Assembly (NCBI GenBank): GCA_963791905.1
Contig: CAWBTX010000005.1
Coordinates: forward strand, 124,001 to 188,000
From: Gaiellasilicea sp963791905
GTDB taxonomy: Bacteria > Actinomycetota > Thermoleophilia > Gaiellales > Gaiellaceae
DNA: 64,000 bases
Reading direction: 5' to 3'
A program made the position numbers and the translations under genes. This document shows positions 1-6,914 of this stretch, in pieces (the first letter of the stretch is position 1; every line of letters starts with the position of its first letter). The notes below the pieces were generated by a model, which saw only the letters and a program-made list of their open reading frames with translations, was not told where the DNA came from and searched no databases.

Positions 1-114
1 GGCCAGACCCAGACCGATCTGTACCAGCAGGTGCAGATCGCCTCAGACGTCGACTTCGCGTCGCTCGACGCCGTCGCAGTGCTCGTCCCCCGCGACCGCA
101 CGCGGTCCCGCTGA
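1..114 (+). CDS. mreC: Rod shape-determining protein MreC, C-terminal end (partial)
   Basis: Only the last 37 codons are present; the gene begins before the window. The visible tail, with TDLYQQVQI and DAVAVLVP, reads like the end of the MreC beta domain, where the protein closes with a strand followed by a short basic tail (RTRSR). MreC is a membrane-anchored periplasmic scaffold that links MreB and MreD to the elongation transpeptidase PBP2. The assignment rests mainly on position: the stop codon is one base before the mreD start, and mrdA and rodA follow in the usual order of the elongasome operon. Confidence 0.8.
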   Translation, partial: GQTQTDLYQQVQIASDVDFASLDAVAVLVPRDRTRSR

Positions 115-115
115 C

Positions 116-637
116 GTGAGCGACGCCGCCGCGATCGCGGTCCTCGTCTTCGTCGCCGCGCTGCTGCAGGCGACGATCGGGGCGAGCATGGACATCTTCG
201 GCGGCGCGCCGGACCTGCTGCTGCTGACGCTGATCGGGATCGCGCTCCTGCGCGGCTCGGTTGCCGGCGCGGTCGCGGGCTTCGGCGGCGGCCTGCTGCT
301 CGACATCCTGACGCTGGACACACTCGGCGTCTCGTCGCTCCTGCTCGCAATCGCCGGCTACTGGACGGGCCGCTACGGCGAGACGACCGGCCGCGATCGC
401 GCACATGCGCCGCTACTCGCGGTCCTGGTCGTGACCGTGCTCGTCGCCGTCTTCGGTTACGCACTCCACTTCCTGATCGGCGAGGAGGTCTCGGCTCGGC
501 GCGTCGTCGTCGAGACGCTGCTGCCGACCGTGGGCCTGAACCTGGTGCTGGCGGCGCCTGTCTTCGCGGTCTGCCGCAGGTTCCTGCCGCCGGACGACGT
601 CTCCGAGCGCACGGCGGAGGTGCAGGTCGTTGGCTAG
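116..637 (+). CDS. mreD: Rod shape-determining membrane protein MreD
   Basis: This is a 173-residue integral membrane protein with a GTG start one base after the mreC stop. It has about five hydrophobic segments, beginning near residue 4 and ending near residue 150, and lacks any soluble domain, which matches the size and shape of MreD. MreD couples the MreB/MreC elongation complex to the cytoplasmic membrane. The acidic helix PPDDVSERTAEVQ forms the C-terminus. The end overlaps the start of the PBP2 gene by 8 bases, so the two are probably translationally coupled. Confidence 0.88.
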   Translation: MSDAAAIAVLVFVAALLQATIGASMDIFGGAPDLLLLTLIGIALLRGSVAGAVAGFGGGLLLDILTLDTLGVSSLLLAIAGYWTGRYGETTGRDRAHAPLLAVLVVTVLVAVFGYALHFLIGEEVSARRVVVETLLPTVGLNLVLAAPVFAVCRRFLPPDDVSERTAEVQVVG

Positions 638-2636
638 CACGTTCCACGAGCGCCGCTCGCCGTCGGGCCGCTTCCTCCCGCCCGACCCGCGCGTCGCCGA
701 GCCGTACCGGTTCACGCCGCAGCTCGCGCTGCGCGTCGGCGTCCTCGGCGCGATCGCCCTGGCAATCTTCGCCGTGCTCTTCCTGCGGCTGTGGGCGCTG
801 CAGGTGCTCTCCGGCGACAGGTACCTCGTCGCCGCGCGCGAGAACCAGATCCGCACCGTCCGCACGGAGGCGCCGCGTGGGCCGATCCTCGACCGCAACG
901 GGCGCTCGCTCGTCACGAACGTCCCCGGCACGCTCGTGCAGCTCTGGCCCGCCGACATGCCGGAGGAGGGCCGCTACCGGATGGTGCAGCGGCTCGCAGC
1001 CATCCTGCGCGTGCCGCCGGCGCGGATCACGAAGGCGATCGAGGCGCGCAAGGGCGATCCACTGACGCCGATCACGGTCAGATCGGCGGTGCCTGACGAG
1101 CGCGCCCTCTATCTGAAGGAGCACCAGGCGGAGTTCCCGGGCGTGTCGGTCGTGACCACGTTCCTGCGGGACTACGAGTACAAGACGCTCGCCGCCCAGG
1201 TCCTCGGCCACGTCGGCGAGATCTCGGAGGACGAGCTGAAGGCGAAGCAGGACGAGGGCTACCTGGCAGGCGACCGCCTCGGCAAGGCGGGCGTCGAGTC
1301 GGCGTTCGACCAGTACCTGCGCGGGACGCCCGGCCGGGCGCAGCTCCGAGTCGACTCGCTCGGACGGCCGCAGAGCCCGTTCCAGGTGCAGCAGTTCTGG
1401 GTTCCCGGGAACGCGGTGCGCCTGACGCTCGACGTCAAGCTGCAGCGTGCAGCGGAGAAGGCGATCACCTTCGGCATCGACCGCGCGCTCGAGAACGAGA
1501 ACTGGTGGGCCGACGGCGGCGCCGTCGTCGCACTCGACCCGGCCGACGGCGAGGTGCTGGCGATCGCCTCGAACCCGACCTACAAGCCCTCCCTCTACGT
1601 CGGCCGGCCGGACGCGAAGAAGCTGAGCGCGCTCTCGGCGCCGGACGCGAACAACCCGCTCATCAACCGGGCGATCTCGGGGCGCTACCCGCCGGGTTCG
1701 ACCTGGAAGCCGGTCACCGCCCTGGCGGCGGTCCAGGAGGGCCTCCTGTCGCCGTACCAGGCGATCCAGTGCACGCCGTTCTCGGTCTTCGGCCGCGACA
1801 AGCAGGTCTTCAACAACTGGAACCCGTTCGTGAACGAGCCGATGACGCTGCCGACCGCGCTCGCCGCCTCCTGCGACACCTACTTCTACGAGGTCGGCAA
1901 CCGGTTCTACAACCTGCCCGAGCGCCGCGGCCAGCCGCTGCAGCGCTGGGCGAACAACTTCGGCTTCGGCCGGCCCAGTGGCCTCGACATCGGCGGCGAG
2001 GACCCCGGGCTGCTGCCGACCATCCGCTGGAAGCGGCAGACGTACACGAAGGAGCGCTACCCCAAGACCTGGGAGGTCGAGCGGCTCTGGAAGCCGGGCG
2101 ACTCGATCCAGCTCGCGATCGGCCAGAAGGATCTGCTCGTGACGCCGCTCCAGATGACGCGCTTCTACGCGCTGCTCCAGAACGGCGGCCGGCTCGTGAC
2201 GCCGCACCTCGTCTCGAGCGTCGAGCAGCCCGGCACAGCCGACCGGCCGTCGGTGGTTCTGCAGCGGTTCCCACCGACCCCGCCGCGTGACACGAACGTC
2301 TCCGCCGACGCGCTCGCCTCGATCGAGGAGGGCCTGCGCGGCGCGACGACGCTGCCGAACGGCACCTCGGTCGGCGTCTTCGGCAGCTTCCCGGTCCCGA
2401 TCTACGGCAAGACCGGCACGGCCGAGAAGTGGTCGAGCGAGCTGGAGCGGATGCTCGACCAGTCCTGGTGGTGCGGCTACGGGGACGAATGGGGCGGGAG
2501 GTCCGCGATCGCGGTCTGCGTGCTGATCGAGAACGGCGGCTTCGGCGGCGAGGCGGCCGCGCCGGCCGCGCTGAAGGTCTTCGAGGCGCACTACGGCGTC
2601 AAGGCGACCGTCGTCGACGAGGTGCCATCAGACTGA
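630..2636 (+). CDS. mrdA: Penicillin-binding protein 2 (peptidoglycan D,D-transpeptidase of the elongasome)
   Basis: This 668-residue class B penicillin-binding protein crosslinks peptidoglycan during sidewall growth, with RodA as its glycosyltransferase partner. One N-terminal membrane anchor lies at about residues 35-55. A dimerization/pedestal domain follows (RTVRTEAPRGPILDRNG is its typical opening). The transpeptidase domain has the active serine in STWK (S357, K360), the second motif as SCD (S414) and the third as KTG (K594). The length is usual for PBP2. The TTG start lies inside the end of mreD. The stop codon shares a base with the rodA start, so the genes form one tightly packed operon. 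Confidence 0.95.
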   Translation: MASTFHERRSPSGRFLPPDPRVAEPYRFTPQLALRVGVLGAIALAIFAVLFLRLWALQVLSGDRYLVAARENQIRTVRTEAPRGPILDRNGRSLVTNVPGTLVQLWPADMPEEGRYRMVQRLAAILRVPPARITKAIEARKGDPLTPITVRSAVPDERALYLKEHQAEFPGVSVVTTFLRDYEYKTLAAQVLGHVGEISEDELKAKQDEGYLAGDRLGKAGVESAFDQYLRGTPGRAQLRVDSLGRPQSPFQVQQFWVPGNAVRLTLDVKLQRAAEKAITFGIDRALENENWWADGGAVVALDPADGEVLAIASNPTYKPSLYVGRPDAKKLSALSAPDANNPLINRAISGRYPPGSTWKPVTALAAVQEGLLSPYQAIQCTPFSVFGRDKQVFNNWNPFVNEPMTLPTALAASCDTYFYEVGNRFYNLPERRGQPLQRWANNFGFGRPSGLDIGGEDPGLLPTIRWKRQTYTKERYPKTWEVERLWKPGDSIQLAIGQKDLLVTPLQMTRFYALLQNGGRLVTPHLVSSVEQPGTADRPSVVLQRFPPTPPRDTNVSADALASIEEGLRGATTLPNGTSVGVFGSFPVPIYGKTGTAEKWSSELERMLDQSWWCGYGDEWGGRSAIAVCVLIENGGFGGEAAAPAALKVFEAHYGVKATVVDEVPSD

Positions 2637-3820
2637 TGGTCGACTACGCGTCCTCTCGCGCGCTACCAGGCACCCGCTCGGGCTCCGACCTCCTGTCGGT
2701 CGTCCGCCGGCTCGACCTGCTTCTCCTCGGCGCCGTCGTCGCGATCGTCGCCTACGGCATCTGGGGTGTTGCCGGCATCACGCGCTACGACGTCACAGGG
2801 GACGAGAACTACTACGTCACGAGACAGCTGATCGCGGCCGCCATCGGCTTCACGGGGCTGCTGATCGCGCTCGCGATCGACCCCGACCGGCTGCGCCGGG
2901 CGTACCGCTTCCTCTACGGCACGACGATCGGCCTGATGCTGCTGATCTATCCGCTCGCGCAGGAGACCCGCGGCTCGCGCCGCTGGATCGACCTCGGGCC
3001 GTTCCAGTTCCAGCCGTCCGAGTTCGGCAAGCTCCTCTTCGTCCTCGCGCTCGCCGGCTTCCTCGTCAGCCGTGTGCGGCGGCTGCAGGAACCGCGGGTC
3101 GTGCTGCAGGCGCTCCTGCTCGGCGTCGTCCCGATCGCGCTCGTCTTCCGGCAGCCCGACCTCGGCACCGCACTCGTCTACGTCGCCGCGCTCTTCGCCT
3201 GCCTGTTCGTCGCGGGCGTGCGCTGGTCGCACGTGATTGCCCTGCTCCTCGTCGGGCTCACCTTCGCCGTCTCCGTGCTCGTGCTCCTGCCGCGTGTCGG
3301 CGTGGAGCTGCTCGAGCCGTACCAGCTGAAGCGCCTGACCGGGTTCACGAACCCGGACCTCGATCCCTCCGGATCGACGTACAACGTCAACCAGTCGATG
3401 ACCGCGATCGGCTCGGGCGGTTTGGACGGGCGCGGCGTCGACGGCGCGACGCAGACGCGGCTGGACTATCTGCCCGAGCACGCGACGGACTTCGTCTTCG
3501 CCTCGTTCGCGGAGCAGCGCGGCTTCGTCGGCGCGGCGCTCCTGCTCGGCCTCTATCTCCTCATCGTCTGGCGCGCGCTGCGAGTGATCACGGTCGCGCG
3601 CGACGCGTTTGGCGCGATCGTCGCCGGGGGGATCGCAATGACGTTCCTGTTCCAGATCTTCATCAACGTCGGCATGACCATGGGCATCGCACCCGTGACC
3701 GGTATTCCGCTCCCGTTCGTCACGGTCGGCGGCTCCTCGATGGTCGTCAACCTCGTGGCGATGGGGGTGCTCCTCTCGATCCACGCGCGCGGCACCGGCG
3801 GCAGGCGCCGCGCCGTCTAG
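2636..3820 (+). CDS. rodA: Peptidoglycan glycosyltransferase RodA (SEDS family)
   Basis: The protein has 394 residues when started at the ATG whose A is the last base of the mrdA stop (TGATG). An upstream in-frame start would only add residues read from inside mrdA in another frame. It is a polytopic SEDS protein with about ten membrane segments. Family motifs visible include the RGSRRWIDLG loop, QPSEFGK, FRQPDLGTA, the long loop with YNVNQSM and LPEHATDFVFA, and the C-terminal GIPLPFVTVGGSS. RodA polymerizes lipid II into glycan strands and works with the PBP2 encoded immediately upstream. Confidence 0.95.
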   Translation: MVDYASSRALPGTRSGSDLLSVVRRLDLLLLGAVVAIVAYGIWGVAGITRYDVTGDENYYVTRQLIAAAIGFTGLLIALAIDPDRLRRAYRFLYGTTIGLMLLIYPLAQETRGSRRWIDLGPFQFQPSEFGKLLFVLALAGFLVSRVRRLQEPRVVLQALLLGVVPIALVFRQPDLGTALVYVAALFACLFVAGVRWSHVIALLLVGLTFAVSVLVLLPRVGVELLEPYQLKRLTGFTNPDLDPSGSTYNVNQSMTAIGSGGLDGRGVDGATQTRLDYLPEHATDFVFASFAEQRGFVGAALLLGLYLLIVWRALRVITVARDAFGAIVAGGIAMTFLFQIFINVGMTMGIAPVTGIPLPFVTVGGSSMVVNLVAMGVLLSIHARGTGGRRRAV

Positions 3821-3827
3821 AGACGAC

Positions 3828-4610
3828 ATGGCCAGCCTGAACCCGATGGCCGTCTGGGGCCTGCTGAAAGAGGCCAAGTCCGGGCTCAAGGAGACCGGTC
3901 CTCTTCAGGTCACCGGGGCGCTGGCCGAGCAGCTCGCGCGAGAGCTCGGCGAGGGCGCCGCGCCGGGCGCCGTCCGGACGAGCGGGCCCGTTCAGGAGGC
4001 CGCTGCGCTCGTCCGCGTGCTGGCCGGCGCGCCGACCGAGGAGGACGTGCGCGAGCTGCGGGCCGCGAGCCTCGCCCGGGTCCCGATCGTGGCCGTGCAG
4101 ACGAGCGGCGAGGCCGGCCTCGACGTCCCGTACGTGCTGCCGACGGACATCGTCGTGTGCCCTCCGGGCGCGGGCTTTCCCAGCGACGAGATCGCCCGGG
4201 TGCTCGCCGCGCGGCTGGGCGAGCGCGCGGCGCCCCTCGCAGCGCGGGTGCCCGTTCTCCGCGACGCGGTCTGCGACCACCTGATCGAGAACTTCGCGCG
4301 CAAGAACGCCATCCTCGGGGTCGCGATCTTCGTTCCCGGTGCCGACTTCCCGGTACTGACGCTGAATCAGATTCGGCTCGTCCTGCGGCTCGCCGCCGCG
4401 CACGGCGTCGAGCTCGACCAGACCCGCGTGCCGGAGGTGCTGGCCACGATCGGCGCCGGCCTGGGCTTCCGGACGGTCGCGCGCCAGCTCCTCGGCGCGG
4501 TTCCGGTCGCAGGCTGGGCCGTGAAGGGCGGCGTCGCCTACGTGGGCACGCGTGCCGTCGGCGAGGCTGCGCGCCGCTACTTCGAGTCGCTACAGCCGCA
4601 GCTCAGATAG
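3828..4610 (+). CDS. DUF697-like protein of unknown function
   Basis: This 260-residue protein starts 7 bases after rodA and is probably the last gene of the elongasome operon. The first part resembles regions found next to YcjF/GTPase-associated DUF697 domains: VPIVAVQTSG followed by YVLPTDIV and CPPGAGFPSDEIARVLAARL. The middle carries NAILGVAIFVPGADFP and LTLNQIRLVLRLAAAHG. The C-terminal region, about residues 200-250, is glycine- and alanine-rich and moderately hydrophobic (LLGAVPVAGWAVKGGVAY), suggesting membrane association. I see no Walker motif, so it is not itself a GTPase. A link to cell-wall growth is inferred from position only. Confidence 0.7.
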   Translation: MASLNPMAVWGLLKEAKSGLKETGPLQVTGALAEQLARELGEGAAPGAVRTSGPVQEAAALVRVLAGAPTEEDVRELRAASLARVPIVAVQTSGEAGLDVPYVLPTDIVVCPPGAGFPSDEIARVLAARLGERAAPLAARVPVLRDAVCDHLIENFARKNAILGVAIFVPGADFPVLTLNQIRLVLRLAAAHGVELDQTRVPEVLATIGAGLGFRTVARQLLGAVPVAGWAVKGGVAYVGTRAVGEAARRYFESLQPQLR

Positions 4611-4618
4611 ACGGGCCG

Positions 4619-4650
4619 AGTGGCGAGGCTCCGGCTGAAGCCTCGCCACT
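4619..4650. terminator. Bidirectional hairpin terminator between convergent genes
   Basis: An 11-bp perfect stem (AGTGGCGAGGC paired with GCCTCGCCACT, 4619-4629 and 4640-4650) with a 10-base loop sits between the stop of the DUF697-like gene and the stop of the convergent subtilase gene. There is no long U tract on either side, which is common for terminators in high-GC actinobacteria. Confidence 0.7.
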
Positions 4651-4682
4651 TGGCTGGACGACTTCTCAGCGGGCGGCCGGCA

Positions 4683-6404
4683 TCACTTCTTGTCCTTGAA
4701 CGTGACGGCCGCAAGGGCATCCACGATGCCGTGGCCGTAGAAGCCGTTGAACGCCGTGGTGCCCTCGCACAGGGCGTCGAACTCCGCCGGGCGGCCGACG
4801 TCCACGTACGAGAAGAGCGGCGGCGACGGACACGCGTGCTCCGCTGCGGTGGCGGTGAGGATCCGGTCGACCTCGTCCGGGTCGAGGGTGAGGTCGCCTT
4901 CCTTGTCCTTCTTGTGGGCCTTGTCCTTCTTCCCGAACTCGCTCACGATCAGCGCAGCGACGCCGCTCGCGTGCGGCGCGGCCATCGAGGTGCCCTGGAT
5001 CGAGCGGTAGTAGCCGCAGGTGCCGCCGCTGCAGTAGGAGACCACGGCGGCCGCCACACCGGCCGGCGTGATGTTGCCGGCGGCGTCGATCCAACCGTTG
5101 GCCAGACCCACGTTGCGCGGGAAGGTGGACAGGATCAGGTTGCCGTTGGTGCGGTGGGTCGGCGTGCCGAGGCCGTCGCGGAAGTAGCCGCCCGGTGCGG
5201 ACACGCTGATCTGCTCGACGCCGTAGTTGGAGTAGTCGGCCTTCGCGGTGGACGGGCCGAGCGCGGAGACGCCGATCACGTGGTTGCCCTCGACCGGCAG
5301 GTCGAGACAGGTCGCGTTGTCGATGACGCGCGGGTGCGCCTGCCCAATCGGGAAGTTCGGGCTCGAGGGGTCGGGCCGCGGATGGCCAAGATCCTCGTGG
5401 TTGTTACCGAGCGAGCCGACGAGTGTCACACCACGCTCGTGTGCGTAGTTGAGTGCCCGGTTCACAACGGCGATCGTGGTGCGCTGCTCGGCTTGCTGCT
5501 CCGGCGTGTCGGCCGGGTTGTTCGTGCAGTTGTACAGCCACGGATCGATGAAGAACGACATGTTGATCACGTCCACGCCGATGTCAGCGCCGTAGACCAG
5601 GGCGTCCACCACGGGCTGGAGGAAGACGAAGCCGGAGTCCTGACCGCCGCGGATGCTCACGATGGTCACGCCCGGAGCCACGCCCGAGACGCCGAAGCCG
5701 TTGGCCGCGGCCGCGATGGTGCCGGCGACGTGGGTGCCGTGGCCGTTGTCGTCGTACCCCGCTGGATCGACGCAGCTCGCGAACTCACACGGCCCGTCGA
5801 TCGGAACCCCGTTGGGGTCGGTCGGGATGTCAGTGGCGAAGTTGCGGGACAGCCCCAGATCGATGTTCGGTGCGATGTCCGGGTGGGTGGCGTCGACGCC
5901 GGAGTCGATCACGCCGACCATCACCTTGTCGCTCCCGGGCTGGACGGCGCGCGCGAGGTCCGAGCGCACCATCCGCAGTCCCCACAGATTGCTGTCCAGC
6001 GGGTCCATCCCGACCGGTGTCTTCTTCGCGGTCCGGTGCGGCCCGGCGCCGGCGTTGGGGGCCGCGGTCGCCCGGGCGGGCATGACCGTGGAGAGCCGGC
6101 CGATCGGGCGGGCGTGGGCCGCGCCGAAGATCGCAGGGAACGCTCCCACTCGCTTCACGAAGCCGGCGGCCGGTGCGCGTACGGTGAGCGTCCCGACTGC
6201 GGCGTTCTCCTTGATCACGGTGCCGCCGGCCGCGGACACCGCCGACAACGCAGCCGCGCGGGAAGCACCGTCGGCGATCAGAACGGTGTAGTTGCCGGAA
6301 GCCGTTGTCGTGCTTCGTGCGCCGACCGCCGACGCTCCGAGCACCAGGACGGAGATCACGACCAGCAACGCCACGAACACAGTCAGCGGATTTCGTCGTC
6401 TCAT
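4683..6404 (-). CDS. Secreted subtilisin-like serine protease (peptidase S8)
   Basis: The 573-residue protein is an extracellular endopeptidase of the subtilase family. It has a basic N-terminus and one hydrophobic stretch (about residues 7-27) acting as a Sec signal peptide. An inhibitor-I9-like propeptide covers about residues 35-105 and the catalytic domain runs from about 135. The triad is readable: Asp167 in GVIDSGVDATHP, His222 in DDNGHGTHVAGTI and Ser473 in GTSMAAPHASG. The Lys/Asp-rich stretch KKDKAHKKDKEGD interrupts the domain near its end. I chose the ATG preceded by GGGGAG; a longer frame upstream adds only low-complexity residues. It is monocistronic and convergent with the preceding operon. 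Confidence 0.92.
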   Translation of the reverse strand: MRRRNPLTVFVALLVVISVLVLGASAVGARSTTTASGNYTVLIADGASRAAALSAVSAAGGTVIKENAAVGTLTVRAPAAGFVKRVGAFPAIFGAAHARPIGRLSTVMPARATAAPNAGAGPHRTAKKTPVGMDPLDSNLWGLRMVRSDLARAVQPGSDKVMVGVIDSGVDATHPDIAPNIDLGLSRNFATDIPTDPNGVPIDGPCEFASCVDPAGYDDNGHGTHVAGTIAAAANGFGVSGVAPGVTIVSIRGGQDSGFVFLQPVVDALVYGADIGVDVINMSFFIDPWLYNCTNNPADTPEQQAEQRTTIAVVNRALNYAHERGVTLVGSLGNNHEDLGHPRPDPSSPNFPIGQAHPRVIDNATCLDLPVEGNHVIGVSALGPSTAKADYSNYGVEQISVSAPGGYFRDGLGTPTHRTNGNLILSTFPRNVGLANGWIDAAGNITPAGVAAAVVSYCSGGTCGYYRSIQGTSMAAPHASGVAALIVSEFGKKDKAHKKDKEGDLTLDPDEVDRILTATAAEHACPSPPLFSYVDVGRPAEFDALCEGTTAFNGFYGHGIVDALAAVTFKDKK

Positions 6405-6563
6405 GTGCCCCTCCCCGTGATGACGCGTTGACGAAGCGTCGCATCCTAGAGGCGTTGGCGGCGCGGCGCGTATGCGGTCGTGCGCCTGCCGGGGCGGAGC
6501 CCGGTGCCGTCCGGTCCGGGACCTACCATCGTGCTCGGAAGCGATCGGCGAAGGGAGGGCGTG

Positions 6564-6758
6564 ATGGTAGGCACGGAGCATGCGGAAGAGTTGCTGCAGA
6601 TCGAGGAGGCCGACGCCTGGTTCGAGTACCTGGAGGCGACGAGAGTCCAGTCCGAGATGCGGTATGCGGAGCTCGAGCCCTGGGCCTGGGCGCGCCTCTC
6701 GCAGCGCCTGCGCGCAGTGAGAGCACGGCGCGCGCGGCTTCGTCCCGCTGCGGCCTGA
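6564..6758 (+). CDS. Small hypothetical protein (64 aa)
   Basis: This short frame starts at an ATG with a strong AAGGGAGG ribosome-binding site 5 bases upstream. That signal decides this start over a longer frame beginning before it. The product is acidic in its first half (EHAEELLQIEEADAWFEYLE) and arginine-rich at the end (RLRAVRARRARLRP), with no membrane segment or known motif. It stands alone between the divergent protease and the RNase gene. Function unknown. Confidence 0.55.
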   Translation: MVGTEHAEELLQIEEADAWFEYLEATRVQSEMRYAELEPWAWARLSQRLRAVRARRARLRPAAA

Positions 6759-6765
6759 GATCGAC

Positions 6766-6782
6766 CCCTGCCTCAGGCAGGG
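6766..6782. terminator. Short hairpin after the 64-aa gene
   Basis: CCCTGCC and GGCAGGG form a 7-bp stem around a 3-base loop, 7 bases after the stop codon of the small gene. There is no U run. The remaining 130 bases up to the RNase gene show no gene or clear promoter. Confidence 0.4.
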
Positions 6783-6914
6783 AAGCCAGGGTGGCGCCCG
6801 AAGCCTTGCTAGCCTACGTGCAGGCCATGCCTACGTTTTTCATTATCCCTCGCAGCGCGCGACCGGCCGCCGACGCGGCCGAGTCTTTGCGCGCGCCCAC
6901 ACTAGGAGAACCTT

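Noticed and set aside
2429..2635. Upstream extension of RodA by 69 codons
   Set aside because: This part is read from inside mrdA in another frame and is arginine-rich; RodA homologs begin near the ATG that overlaps the mrdA stop.
4620..6431. A 603-codon plus-strand open frame opposite the subtilase gene
   Set aside because: It is a shadow frame caused by high GC; the residues are Arg/Val/Asp/His-rich without any motif, and the opposite strand has a complete subtilase with triad and SD.
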